Shown: positions 7,601 through 15,953, counted from the stretch's first letter. The stretch is 41,859 nucleotides of DNA from Clostridia bacterium (GCA_017480115.1 JAFVBH010000011.1:1-41859); one strand, 5' to 3'. Notes: generated by a model from the sequence alone, not told the origin. A program made the numbers and translations.

Positions 7601-9376
7601 TCAATCCCGCAATGCAAAATAATTGCGGATACCGTCAAACAGTCCCTGTGCCAGCAGCTGCTGATTTACATCGCTTTGCATGGCGGCGCGCTCGACGGCG
7701 TTGGTCAAAAAGCCCAGTTCCACCAGTACCGCGGGGCAGGTCTCCACCCGGGCGACCTGCATGGGGTAAAACCGAATCTCCCGATCCGCTCGATTATAAT
7801 TCTCCGTTCCGGACGCATAGATCCCGCTCCGATAGGCGTTGACAAGCGCGGTCTGCAAGCATTGGGCGTAAGGCATGGAAAAGGGATAGTAATAATACAC
7901 TTCCACGCCGGAGGCGGTCGCAGTGCTCGCCTCGTTGCCGTGAACAGACATAAACAGATCGGCATTATTCCGGCGGGTGATTGCCACGCGCTGGGCAAGG
8001 GACACGGTATCATCCCCGGTACGGGTCATGACCACGTTCGCTCCCGCCGCAGTCAGCAGCTCCTGCAAATATGTACATACCTTAAAATTGATCGGCGCTT
8101 CGTAAACGCCGGTGGTACGGTCGCCGCCGCCCACGTCGCTGCCGCCGTGCCCGGGATCAAGTACGATGGTCTTACCGGCAAGTCCCTGTTCGGGATTTTT
8201 CGCGGCAATGCGCAAATAGCCGTTTCCGGTATAAGAAATATCATAACCGTAGAAGCCGCCGACCTTGCTGAGATTCAGCCGCAGGGTCGTCACACCCGTC
8301 GCGGCGGCGGTCGTTACGGTCGCGCCGTCAAACACACTGCCCGCGGGGAAGCTGAAGCTGCCGTCAATACCGCCGGTATAGTAAAACTGCACCTGCATAT
8401 ACTCCGCAGTAAAGGCGCGCAGATTATACGCTCTGCCCTCGTACCCCTCAAAATAAGACTGGGGGCGGAACTGCACGCAGATAGGCACTTTCCAGTCTGT
8501 TTTAAAATAGATCGCCGTCGCGTCGCTGCCGCTGAGTATACCGGCGACGGATAGCCTGTTGGTCGGCATTTTATAGCCGGCGGGAAGATAGTCGGCGTCC
8601 TTCAGCTCGATCTTCGCGCCGGATTCCAGATGATACGTATCGGTTGTCGCTGCGGTCACATAATCGATCATGCCGCTGATATAGGGATTCATCAGCGGAT
8701 AGGAGCGCAGATTGCCGGAATTTGCCGGCGTCATCTCCGCGTAATCGGATTTTGTAATCACCATTTTTGCCGTTCCCAGTCCATGATCGCTGTAGGGACT
8801 GAGCAGGGAATTGTGCGGCAGCGACGCCACAAACCGCTGCTCGGAAATATCCGGCTGCACCGGCGTATACGTCGTTACAGGCGGCACGGTGGTTGTCGGC
8901 AGCGTCACTGTCGTCGGGGGGATTGTGGTTGTCGGCAGAGTGACAGGCGGATCGGTGGGAATATCCACAAGCTCCGAGTCCCGCGTTGTCTGTGTGCCCG
9001 AATCCGTAGAGGGCGGCACAGTCGTGACTGCGGTTGCGGAACTCTCCGGCGCTTTGACACGGATTGTCAAAGCGCTTTCAGGGGACAGCCGCGCGGTATA
9101 GCGCAGCAGCAAACGCGCGTCGGTAGAATTAACTTTGCCGTCGCCGTTTACGTCACCGAACACCAGTACGCCCGCCCGCTTGGCGGCATCCGTTTCAGAC
9201 AGCTCCGCAAGGCGCGCGCTTTTACGCAAAAGAAGGCGCGCATCGGCGGAATTGACTCTGCCGTCGCCGTCCAAATCGCAGCCTGCGACAAAATCGGATA
9301 CGGCAACAGAGACACTGCCGAACGAGATCAGCAGGATACAGGCAACCAGCACTGCGGTAATCCATCTTTTCCCCAT
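7601..9376 (-). CDS. Secreted N-acetylmuramoyl-L-alanine amidase with N-terminal dockerin
   Basis: 591 residues from the ATG at 9376, chosen over an ATG 14 codons upstream because AAGGAAGG precedes it and the signal peptide begins there. Order: signal peptide (1-26); two dockerin repeats (about 32-97, CDLDGDGRVNSADARLLLR and GDVNGDGKVNSTDARLLLR); a Thr/Pro/Val linker (about 110-175); a central beta-rich region with no family I recognise (about 180-395); and a C-terminal Amidase_3 domain (about 398-591). That domain carries DPGHGGSDVGG, the zinc-ligand Glu in GVYEAPINF, SVHGNEA and the catalytic Glu in VELGFLTN. It should cut the amide between MurNAc and the stem peptide. A terminator separates it from the upstream dockerin operon. 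Confidence 0.92.
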   Translation of the reverse strand: MGKRWITAVLVACILLISFGSVSVAVSDFVAGCDLDGDGRVNSADARLLLRKSARLAELSETDAAKRAGVLVFGDVNGDGKVNSTDARLLLRYTARLSPESALTIRVKAPESSATAVTTVPPSTDSGTQTTRDSELVDIPTDPPVTLPTTTIPPTTVTLPTTTVPPVTTYTPVQPDISEQRFVASLPHNSLLSPYSDHGLGTAKMVITKSDYAEMTPANSGNLRSYPLMNPYISGMIDYVTAATTDTYHLESGAKIELKDADYLPAGYKMPTNRLSVAGILSGSDATAIYFKTDWKVPICVQFRPQSYFEGYEGRAYNLRAFTAEYMQVQFYYTGGIDGSFSFPAGSVFDGATVTTAAATGVTTLRLNLSKVGGFYGYDISYTGNGYLRIAAKNPEQGLAGKTIVLDPGHGGSDVGGGDRTTGVYEAPINFKVCTYLQELLTAAGANVVMTRTGDDTVSLAQRVAITRRNNADLFMSVHGNEASTATASGVEVYYYYPFSMPYAQCLQTALVNAYRSGIYASGTENYNRADREIRFYPMQVARVETCPAVLVELGFLTNAVERAAMQSDVNQQLLAQGLFDGIRNYFALRD

Positions 9377-9414
9377 GCGTAAACCTTCCTTTCCGCAAAT
9401 ATAATCAGACGAAA

Positions 9415-9448
9415 TCAAAACGGCGGCTGTCGAAAACCGCAGCCGCCG
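9415..9448 (-). terminator. Terminator after the dockerin operon
   Basis: Perfect 9-bp stem CGGCGGCTG / CAGCCGCCG with a 10-nt loop. On the minus strand TTTTGATTT follows. It separates the three-gene dockerin operon from the amidase gene. Confidence 0.7.
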
Positions 9449-9485
9449 AAACTATTCATGCGTGCAATGATTTCCGCTGCGCGCG

Positions 9486-10517
9486 TCATGCCGGATTCCC
9501 ATCATGCAGAAAAATATAGTAGTAGCAGGCGCCGGGCGTCGGCAAGGCGCTGCCGGCATTGAGATTCCAGTTATAAGAGACCGGCTCCATCACAGACAGG
9601 GAAACGCTCGTGCCATACGCGCCGCCGTCCTTTACGCGGAACGTTACCGTACCGAAAGTAATGGTATCCTCTCGCAGCGGTGTCGCCATGGAAAATTCAC
9701 AGCAAATCACGCCCATGCGATAAAACGGCGCAATATAGACGGTACCGCCGTCCGCCTTGTAGTTCTCAGCGGAAACGTATTCCAGCACAGTCGGATCAAA
9801 ATTCAAGCTGAGATTGCCGCCGCGCAGTGATTTGACATTGTGCGCAGTGAGCGTCAGCGTTACAAGACCGTCGTCAGACGCATCCGAATGAATCGAAAAC
9901 CGGGGCAGCGTCATCGGATCGACGGGCAGCGCGGTCGTAACCACGGGTGACGTCGTTGTTATGGCAACCGGCGAGGTCGGCACCGTGCCGACCTCCGGCG
10001 GCGCTACGGTCGTTACAGGAACTGTGGTCGCAGTGGTCGGTGGCACGGTCGGTCTTGTGTTGTAATTATCCGGGTGCACGCGCTTGGTGGTAGACACAGG
10101 GGCGTATACACGGGTCGTGGTTGTAGGAAGAATCTCATCCCACCGCACAGTGTTTTGCCGCCCGCTCTGCGTTGTCGCTGTGGTTGAAAGCGCGTCATAA
10201 TAAACGGTGTGTGAGGTCACGACCTTAAAATACGAGGTATCATAAATACGGGCCGCAACGCAGAGGATCAGCCGCGCGTCGGCGCTGGTCACTTTACCGT
10301 CCGCGTTCACGTCGCACGCAATTTTTTCCTCTGCAGTTCCCTCGTAAAGCCTTGCCGCCATGCGCAGAGCGGTACGGGCGTCAACAGAATTGACTTTTCC
10401 GTCGCCGTTCAGATCGCCGGGCGTATACGCCGCGGCAAACATGCCAAAATGCAGAAACACCGTAAGCGCTGCCAGCAATACCGCGATTGCCGGCAGCCAA
10501 GTATATTTGGATTTCAT
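9486..10517 (-). CDS. Secreted protein with N-terminal dockerin and C-terminal cohesin-like domain
   Basis: 343 residues. Signal peptide/anchor (1-30); two dockerin repeats (about 34-92, GDLNGDGKVNSVDARTALR and CDVNADGKVTSADARLILC); a long Thr/Pro/Val linker (about 110-200); and a C-terminal beta domain (about 205-315) that resembles cohesins: VTLTLTAHNVKSLRGGNLSL, then FDPTVLEYVSAE, then FSMATPLREDTITFGTVTFRVK. Cohesins bind dockerins in cellulosomes, so one chain appears to carry both partner types. The cohesin call rests on motif pattern and needs a profile search. It is the last gene of a three-gene operon, 34 nt after its neighbour. No sortase motif or S-layer domain is present. Confidence 0.78.
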   Translation of the reverse strand: MKSKYTWLPAIAVLLAALTVFLHFGMFAAAYTPGDLNGDGKVNSVDARTALRMAARLYEGTAEEKIACDVNADGKVTSADARLILCVAARIYDTSYFKVVTSHTVYYDALSTTATTQSGRQNTVRWDEILPTTTTRVYAPVSTTKRVHPDNYNTRPTVPPTTATTVPVTTVAPPEVGTVPTSPVAITTTSPVVTTALPVDPMTLPRFSIHSDASDDGLVTLTLTAHNVKSLRGGNLSLNFDPTVLEYVSAENYKADGGTVYIAPFYRMGVICCEFSMATPLREDTITFGTVTFRVKDGGAYGTSVSLSVMEPVSYNWNLNAGSALPTPGACYYYIFLHDGNPA

Positions 10518-10551
10518 AGAATCAGCTCCGATAAAGCGTAGAGCCCCGATC

Positions 10552-11817
10552 TCAGCTATTCATGTTCCAGTTTGCGATACCGGTGATACCGACGCTCTTA
10601 TAACCGGAGGGTACCGACTGATAAGCGGAATAATCGGTGCTGAAATCATTGACGTTCATACGAGAGATCAGCGACGTGCCGCTGTAACGCTCAATGATCT
10701 CGGGACGATATTCTCCATCGCCGTAAGGCACTACGAAATACTTGAACTTCTCGCTGCTGGCATCGTCATTAATGACGATAACGTCGTATTCCTTATCCCC
10801 GACAGCTTCCTTTTCAGCGCCATCCAGCGACTTGAACGTCGGAATCTTGACCTGCGCCAAATCGCCGTTATTGACCATATCGTCAACATTCAGATCAAGA
10901 CCGGGGATCAGCTTCAGCACGTCGGAATTGAGCTCTACATACTCTTTGGCGTCATAGTTGATCAAATACATAACATTATGCGTTCCCAGCTTCAGGGCGG
11001 TATTCCAAGCCTTTGTGATCAGAATTCCCATATCGGGTCCCATTTTCATGGTTCTGACATAATAGGTATCGAAATTCTCGGTTTTCGTTACACCCTTCAA
11101 GCTGTCGCGGCCGCGCGCCATTTTCAGGCTCATGCTGGTCTCCTGACCGTTCTCATACACGCGCATATCGGCATCCATGTAGAATTTGTCATGGGTCACA
11201 ACATTTTTCGTATCATATGCCGACGGTTCTGCGGGCGCAGTCGTAGGCTCCGCAGGAACGGTGGTCGGCTCAACGGGCGCAGTCGTGGTCTCTTCAGGAA
11301 CGGTGGTCGGCTCAACGGGCGCGGTCGTGGTCTCTTCGGGGACAGTGGTCGGCTCAACGGGCGCGGTCGTGGTCTCTTCGGGGACAGTGACCGGCGCCGT
11401 TGTGGTGACCGCAGGCAGCGTGGGAACGGGCTGCGTCGTGGTTTCAGCGGACGTAGGCACGGAAGGAACCGGCGGCAGCGTGACCGGCGGCAGTGTGACC
11501 GACGGCAATTCGCTCGCCGTGGTCGCCTCGGGGTACACTACGGTAGGCTCCAGCCGGGAAGCCATGCGCAGCGCAAGGCGGGCGTCAATAGAATTGACTT
11601 TTCCGTCGCCGTTGATGTCGGCAAGGGCGTAGGCTTCCTCGTCGGTGATCATTTCCAGACGCGCGGCATGGCGCAGAATGGTACGGGCGTCGTTGGACTG
11701 CACCTTACCGTTCTTATTCACATCGCCGTAGAAAAGCGCGGCGCCGGAAATCACAGATACGATAAAGATGATCATTGCAGCGACAGCCGCTATGGGCAGG
11801 GATTTCAAACGTTTCAT
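10552..11817 (-). CDS. Secreted dockerin protein with repeat linker and LolA-like C-terminal domain
   Basis: 421 residues. Signal peptide (1-27); dockerin repeats (about 31-92, GDVNKNGKVQSNDARTILR and ADINGDGKVNSIDARLALR); a Thr/Pro/Glu/Val linker (about 95-205) with about three exact 14-residue repeats containing EETTTAPVEPTTVP; and a C-terminal domain (about 210-421) rich in beta strands. That domain (FYMDADMRV, MYLINYDAKEYVEL, then KYFVVPYGDG) looks like a LolA/LppX-type half-barrel, but this is a weak call. It shares its end pattern with the protein at 11836-12924. The gap to that gene is 18 nt, so they are co-transcribed. Confidence 0.82.
   Translation of the reverse strand: MKRLKSLPIAAVAAMIIFIVSVISGAALFYGDVNKNGKVQSNDARTILRHAARLEMITDEEAYALADINGDGKVNSIDARLALRMASRLEPTVVYPEATTASELPSVTLPPVTLPPVPSVPTSAETTTQPVPTLPAVTTTAPVTVPEETTTAPVEPTTVPEETTTAPVEPTTVPEETTTAPVEPTTVPAEPTTAPAEPSAYDTKNVVTHDKFYMDADMRVYENGQETSMSLKMARGRDSLKGVTKTENFDTYYVRTMKMGPDMGILITKAWNTALKLGTHNVMYLINYDAKEYVELNSDVLKLIPGLDLNVDDMVNNGDLAQVKIPTFKSLDGAEKEAVGDKEYDVIVINDDASSEKFKYFVVPYGDGEYRPEIIERYSGTSLISRMNVNDFSTDYSAYQSVPSGYKSVGITGIANWNMNS
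11255..11393 (-). repeat. 42-bp tandem repeat in the dockerin linker
   Basis: Units start near 11255, 11297 and 11339, with a partial unit at 11381. Each encodes the same 14 residues of Thr/Pro/Glu linker. Units differ by a few bases. Confidence 0.85.
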
Positions 11818-11835
11818 ATTCCAGTTCCTCCGTTT

Positions 11836-12924
11836 TTATTGAAACATGTTGGAAATAAGCGAGAGGCCGTTTTTCAGAATGAACTTATTGCTGCTGACAG
11901 CCTCATAGCCATTTAAAAGCTCGGTGTACGCGGCGGCTTCATAGGAAAGCTCCTCCACGGTAAAGTCCACGGTCTTGCCGACAAAATCCTTGGCAACGAT
12001 CTTTTCCAACGTACCGTCGCCGTAGAAATAGAATTTCACACCGTCTTTTGCCGCGACCTGCAGCGGAATATCCTTGATGACTTCCCGCGTCACGGTGTAA
12101 TCCTCGAGATAATCAAACTCGGGCACATAGAACTTGGCGACAAAGCTGCGGATCTTTGCGACATCGACCCCCAGCTTGCGCAGCAGACCGGAGCCGAACA
12201 CGGTATAAGTCTCGTTGGACTCGGAAAGGATATAGGTATTGCCGTTTCTATCGATAATCACGGAGAAGTCCTTTAAAACATCGTTAGACTTCAAGTAAAC
12301 AACAACACCGTCGGAAGCGATGGTATAAGACGTGCCGGCGGAGCTTTTCAGGCGCAGCGCAAACTCGTCACAGATGGGCGCGATCAGCTCGTAGGGGTTG
12401 ACCTCCGGCTCGGTGGTGGTCGGCGCCTGCGTGGTGGTGGGTCTTGTCGAGGCAGGCGCGGGAACGGTGGTCGTGGGCTTCGGCTGGGTGACGGGCACGG
12501 GCTTGGAAGCGGCGTCCGCAAGAACATCGGAGATCGTATCCAGTCTTGCGGCAACACGCAGCGCATAGCGAGCGTCGGCAGCGGTGAGTTTACCGTTTTC
12601 ATCAATATCACCGAATACCATACCCGCAGGCAGCCACTTGGGCGTTCTGACCCAGTCGAGTCTTGCGGCAAGGCGCAGGATCACACGGGCGTCGGCGGAA
12701 TTGAGCATCCAATCCTCGTTCATATCGGCAATTCTGCTGTAATAATCGGATTTATCAGCAGAAGTGCTGGCAGGAATCGGATAATTCGCCGCCTCATTTT
12801 CAAGCGTAACGGAGGCGGACGTGTCAGTACTCGCCGCGCCTGCGCCGATCGCTGTTACAGCGGCGGACAGCAGCATCGCCGCTATAACGGCGACGGCAGC
12901 AAATCTGAAGGATATTTTTTTCAT
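11836..12924 (-). CDS. Secreted dockerin protein, first gene of dockerin operon
   Basis: 362 residues from the ATG at 12924, chosen because it begins MKKISFRFAAV, a signal peptide; an ATG 11 codons upstream is less likely. Signal peptide (1-32); about 35 residues of spacer; dockerin repeats (about 67-129), the first degenerate (ADMNEDWMLNSADARVILR) and the second GDIDENGKLTAADARYALR; a Pro/Thr linker (138-175); and a C-terminal domain (about 180-362). That domain resembles the one at 10552-11817: a YILSESNETYTVF strand, then FYFYGDGTLEKIV and LLNGYEAV near the end. No catalytic motif was recognised. Confidence 0.82.
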   Translation of the reverse strand: MKKISFRFAAVAVIAAMLLSAAVTAIGAGAASTDTSASVTLENEAANYPIPASTSADKSDYYSRIADMNEDWMLNSADARVILRLAARLDWVRTPKWLPAGMVFGDIDENGKLTAADARYALRVAARLDTISDVLADAASKPVPVTQPKPTTTVPAPASTRPTTTQAPTTTEPEVNPYELIAPICDEFALRLKSSAGTSYTIASDGVVVYLKSNDVLKDFSVIIDRNGNTYILSESNETYTVFGSGLLRKLGVDVAKIRSFVAKFYVPEFDYLEDYTVTREVIKDIPLQVAAKDGVKFYFYGDGTLEKIVAKDFVGKTVDFTVEELSYEAAAYTELLNGYEAVSSNKFILKNGLSLISNMFQ

Positions 12925-12970
12925 GTTCGTAAACCATCCTTTCAAAATCGGTTTCACTTATACATCTTCA

Positions 12971-12998
12971 ATTATACACAAACGGACAAAATAATCAA
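12971..12998 (-). promoter_or_regulatory. Promoter of the three-gene dockerin operon
   Basis: On the minus strand, TTGATT (12993-12998), a 16-nt spacer and TATAAT (12971-12976), about 45 nt before the ATG at 12924. Confidence 0.6.
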
Positions 12999-13035
12999 GT
13001 GTTTTTGCAGGTAAAATAATTACGGGTGTTTGAAC

Positions 13036-13074
13036 AAATTCAGATTTATCGGCTTTGCCGATAAATCTGAATTT
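13036..13074. repeat. Perfect 18-bp palindrome, (A)AATTCAGATTTATCGGC family
   Basis: Arms AAATTCAGATTTATCGGC and GCCGATAAATCTGAATTT around TTT. It belongs to the same family as the palindromes at 26030, 26273 and 28424/28630, but with TCAGA in place of TCTGA. Confidence 0.9.
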
Positions 13075-13094
13075 AGGTAGGAGGGACGAGGTAG

Positions 13095-13517
13095 GAGGTT
13101 TGGAAATCGCTGCGCGATTTGGATTTATAGACCCAAAATGGGCGCACCCGCTTGTAGGGATGCCCATTGGGCATCCGTCAAGGCTTATGCGGATTTCCGG
13201 AAAAGAGCCCTCGCGGCATAGCCGATTCGGTCGGAGCTAAAATATGACACCGGCATATTTTAGCTCCGACACCCACTGGGCGTCCCTACAGGATCGTGTG
13301 ACGATCTTCCCTGCGATAAAGTTAGAATTTAATGAATAATGAACAGTGAATGATGAACGATTGTGGAACCGCTTCGCGGTTGGATTTATAGATATAAAAC
13401 GGGCGCAAAATCAACGGACGGCCAATGGCCGTCCCTACAAGATTGTGCGCCCACCTTTCTATAAATCCAAATTGCGCAGCGATTTCCGAAATTCCGAATT
13501 ACGCATTCCGCATTCGT
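13095..13517. repeat. Mosaic of dispersed repeats between dockerin operon and GH95-like gene
   Basis: This gene-free stretch holds: a GGATTTATAGA...GGGCGCA segment with CGCTTGTAGGGATGCCC-ATT-GGGCATCC (about 13098-13180); a 17-bp palindrome (13230-13270); a second CGTCCCTACAGGATCGTG half-unit (about 13280-13300); an AATGAATAATGAACAGTGAATGATGAA tract (about 13332-13360); the hairpin AACCGC-TTC-GCGGTT; and a full unit with GGACGGCCAATGGCCGTCC (13416-13434), CTACAAGATTGTGCGCCC, ATAAATCCAA and TTCCGAAATTCCG (to about 13516). These modules recur at 265-352, 26030-26305, 28424-28648 and 41630-41703. No coding sequence is credible. Confidence 0.8.
13230..13270. repeat. 17-bp perfect palindrome GTCGGAGCTAAAATATG
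   Basis: GTCGGAGCTAAAATATG at 13230-13246 and its exact complement at 13254-13270, with loop ACACCGG. The GTCGGAGC end also occurs in the palindrome at 16045-16069. Confidence 0.9.
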
Positions 13518-15881
13518 TCACTTCCGCTTGGCGGCTTTTTTTACGCGTTTGGCATGTTTTTTCGCCGTTTTTCTGTCGAAGGCGGCGTATTTTTTATTTT
13601 CCTTTTTATCGTGCTTCGCGTCTTTCTTCATCTGCTTTTTGTCTGTCTTGACCTCCAGCTTCGCGAAGAAGATCGCGTTCTTTTCGTCTCGCTTTGTCTG
13701 CCGCTTCGCTTTTTTGACCGCCTTCTTCTCTTTTTTCGCAGACTTTTTCGCGGTCTTTTTGATGCTTTTGATCGCCTTTCTCGACAAGCCCGTCACATCG
13801 TCGTTCACGGAGGTTATGTAAGCGGTCTGCCCTGCCGCAAGGTCGATCTCGATCAGCTCCCCGTCGCAAACGGCGGTTTCCTCGCCCACGGTGACCTTAC
13901 AGCCGCCGTAATACTTATTGGTAAAGGGATTCAGAATCGTCAGTACCGCGCCTTTTTCACTGGTGACGGCAACGAACTTCACCACGTTATTCTCGATCTT
14001 CGCGTCAACGAGGAACGCGCCGTCGGCGCGCAGCCCCCGGAACGCGCAATCTATGTCCGGCGCCCAGTTGGGAAATACCCGCAGCACGCCGCCGTCGCTG
14101 CGCAGCATCATTTCATTCAGCATCGACGCCGCAAGCCCGACGGTCTCCAGGCTGCCGCCCGCATGATCGTACAGGCTGTTGGGCAGACCGAACTTTTCCT
14201 TATTCTTTCCGTATTCCTTCAGGATCTCTGCCGCAGGTAATCCTGCGCGAACGGCTGCCGGATATGCCACAGGCGTACCGGTTGCGTCCTGCCAACGCTT
14301 TCCTTTTTTCACGGTTTTACGGACGGTTTTTACGCTCTTTTTATCCGTCCCCACCTGCTCCATGGGATAGAAATGCTCCAGGTCGGCAGCACCGTGTTTG
14401 ACTTTTTTCTCCCCCTTTCTCGCCGCCGCGTATTTGCCGCCGCGTACGGGATAGGGGCTGAGCGCGCCCAGCACATCGTTGCACCGCGCGATTTCGTCCT
14501 GCGCCTCGGGCACCAGCGTCGCGACCGTTTTCAGCGCAGAAAATACCAGCCGCACCGCCCCCAGAGAACGGGCGCTGTTCTTGGTCATAAACGCTTTTTT
14601 ATAGTTTTTCGCTTTAAATTTCGGATCGTCATAAGGTACGGGAGAAACCGCGTCGTTCGCGATCACGTATCTGCCCTTTTCCTCCCGCAGGTAGCTGCTC
14701 CAAAAATCCGCCAGCGCTTTCAAATAAGGATAGAGCGCCCGGGCATAATCAGCGTCCAGCGTTTTATTCAGACGCAGAACGGGAATGACCGCCGCGTAGG
14801 AGGCATAGATTTTCTGCCCCATGAACGCATGCTCGGGGCTGACGGTATCCAACTGCGGCGCATAACCGTTGGGACCGAGATAAGCGGGATAATAAATACC
14901 CGCCGCGCCCAGATAAGAATCCGCGTTCTGTCTGCCCGATTCCATCGCGGCAAACAGCGGGTCGGTATAATAATCGGTCAATTCCGGATGATTGGAAGCA
15001 ACGGCGCTGTAATAAGGCGCCTCATAGCCGAAGCCCAGCGCGTAGGCGCCGCCGTGGGGCACACTGTCGGTCGTAATCAGATTGCCGTAGGGACCTGCGG
15101 GGAACATGGCTCTGCCGCGGGTCACAGCCAGCAGATACAGGGACGCGTACCAATCATTTTCCAGCGTTTCATCAGAAATCTGCACCGAAGAAGCGGCGTA
15201 GAAATTTTCCCAATACGCGTTATTTTCGGCTTTCAGCTTCGCGACAACCGCCGTATCCGCAATTTTCAGCCGCTCGATCCCGGCAGACCTGTAATCCGCG
15301 CCGTCGGTGGAGGTCGTGACGGCGATGGCATAGGTCGCGCAGGTTTCGTCCTCTGCGAGCTTACGAATGCCGGTCACGGCGCTGACTGCAAATTCACCGT
15401 TCTCATAACCGAAATCGGAACGGGCGCCGGCAACGTCGCCGTCGCTGAACGGCGTAACAAGACAGCCGTCAGTCTCGGAAAGGGTCAGTCGAACGTCGGG
15501 ACACCGAAAGTTCTTGCTCCAGAACAGCTGCAACAGGACAATATTCTGCCCCGCCGGGACAGTAATATCGGCTTCCATATAGTTATAGCCGTCCCGGAAA
15601 ATACCGGCGACTTCCGCCGTATCCATGCGCTGCTCGGCAACGTATACATTATAAATTTCGGGGGGCACGTCAATATCCACATAGCCCAGCGGACGGATCC
15701 CGCCCGCGCCGGCTTCGGGATCGGCGACCCAAAGATCGCTCTTACCGAGGAACACGCGCACACCGCTGCCGCTGCTGCCGAGAACGGCGGCAAGGTCGCC
15801 GTTGCCGCAGATCGCGCCGTCGGGGATCGGATGGTTCCCCGAAAGCACCGGCGGTTTCGTGATAACAACCGTATGTTTCAT
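13518..15881 (-). CDS. GH95-like (alpha/alpha)6 glycosidase with lysine-rich C-terminal tail
   Basis: 787 residues from the ATG at 15881 (GGAGG 9 nt upstream; promoter at 15925-15953). The open frame extends 82 codons further up, across the promoter, so that start is rejected. The N-terminal part (1-250), with PIPDGAICGNGDLAAVLG and FLGKSDLW, resembles the beta-sandwich of GH95-type fucosidase/galactosidase-like enzymes. The middle (about 290-620), with YEAPYYSAVASNHPELTDYY, fits an (alpha/alpha)6 barrel, and a beta domain follows. The last 88 residues hold 34 lysines in histone H1-like runs (KKTAKKSAKKEKKAVKKAKR). A second basic stretch with KKSVKTVRKTVKKGKR lies mid-protein. There is no signal peptide. 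Family and substrate are uncertain; catalytic residues were not assigned. Confidence 0.75.
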   Translation of the reverse strand: MKHTVVITKPPVLSGNHPIPDGAICGNGDLAAVLGSSGSGVRVFLGKSDLWVADPEAGAGGIRPLGYVDIDVPPEIYNVYVAEQRMDTAEVAGIFRDGYNYMEADITVPAGQNIVLLQLFWSKNFRCPDVRLTLSETDGCLVTPFSDGDVAGARSDFGYENGEFAVSAVTGIRKLAEDETCATYAIAVTTSTDGADYRSAGIERLKIADTAVVAKLKAENNAYWENFYAASSVQISDETLENDWYASLYLLAVTRGRAMFPAGPYGNLITTDSVPHGGAYALGFGYEAPYYSAVASNHPELTDYYTDPLFAAMESGRQNADSYLGAAGIYYPAYLGPNGYAPQLDTVSPEHAFMGQKIYASYAAVIPVLRLNKTLDADYARALYPYLKALADFWSSYLREEKGRYVIANDAVSPVPYDDPKFKAKNYKKAFMTKNSARSLGAVRLVFSALKTVATLVPEAQDEIARCNDVLGALSPYPVRGGKYAAARKGEKKVKHGAADLEHFYPMEQVGTDKKSVKTVRKTVKKGKRWQDATGTPVAYPAAVRAGLPAAEILKEYGKNKEKFGLPNSLYDHAGGSLETVGLAASMLNEMMLRSDGGVLRVFPNWAPDIDCAFRGLRADGAFLVDAKIENNVVKFVAVTSEKGAVLTILNPFTNKYYGGCKVTVGEETAVCDGELIEIDLAAGQTAYITSVNDDVTGLSRKAIKSIKKTAKKSAKKEKKAVKKAKRQTKRDEKNAIFFAKLEVKTDKKQMKKDAKHDKKENKKYAAFDRKTAKKHAKRVKKAAKRK

Positions 15882-15924
15882 CTGTATCAGCCTCCAAAGT
15901 ACAGATTGACAGTATTCTGAGTTT

Positions 15925-15953
15925 AGTATATCACAAAAGAATTCCGTTGACAA
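15925..15953 (-). promoter_or_regulatory. Promoter of the GH95-like gene
   Basis: On the minus strand, TTGTCA (15948-15953), a 17-nt spacer and TATACT (15925-15930), about 45 nt before the ATG. Confidence 0.7.

Noticed and set aside
14373..15920. 515-codon plus-strand frame
   Set aside because: It is antisense to the GH95-like gene, which has a promoter, an RBS and recognisable domains; the plus frame is Arg/Gly/His-rich with no family match.
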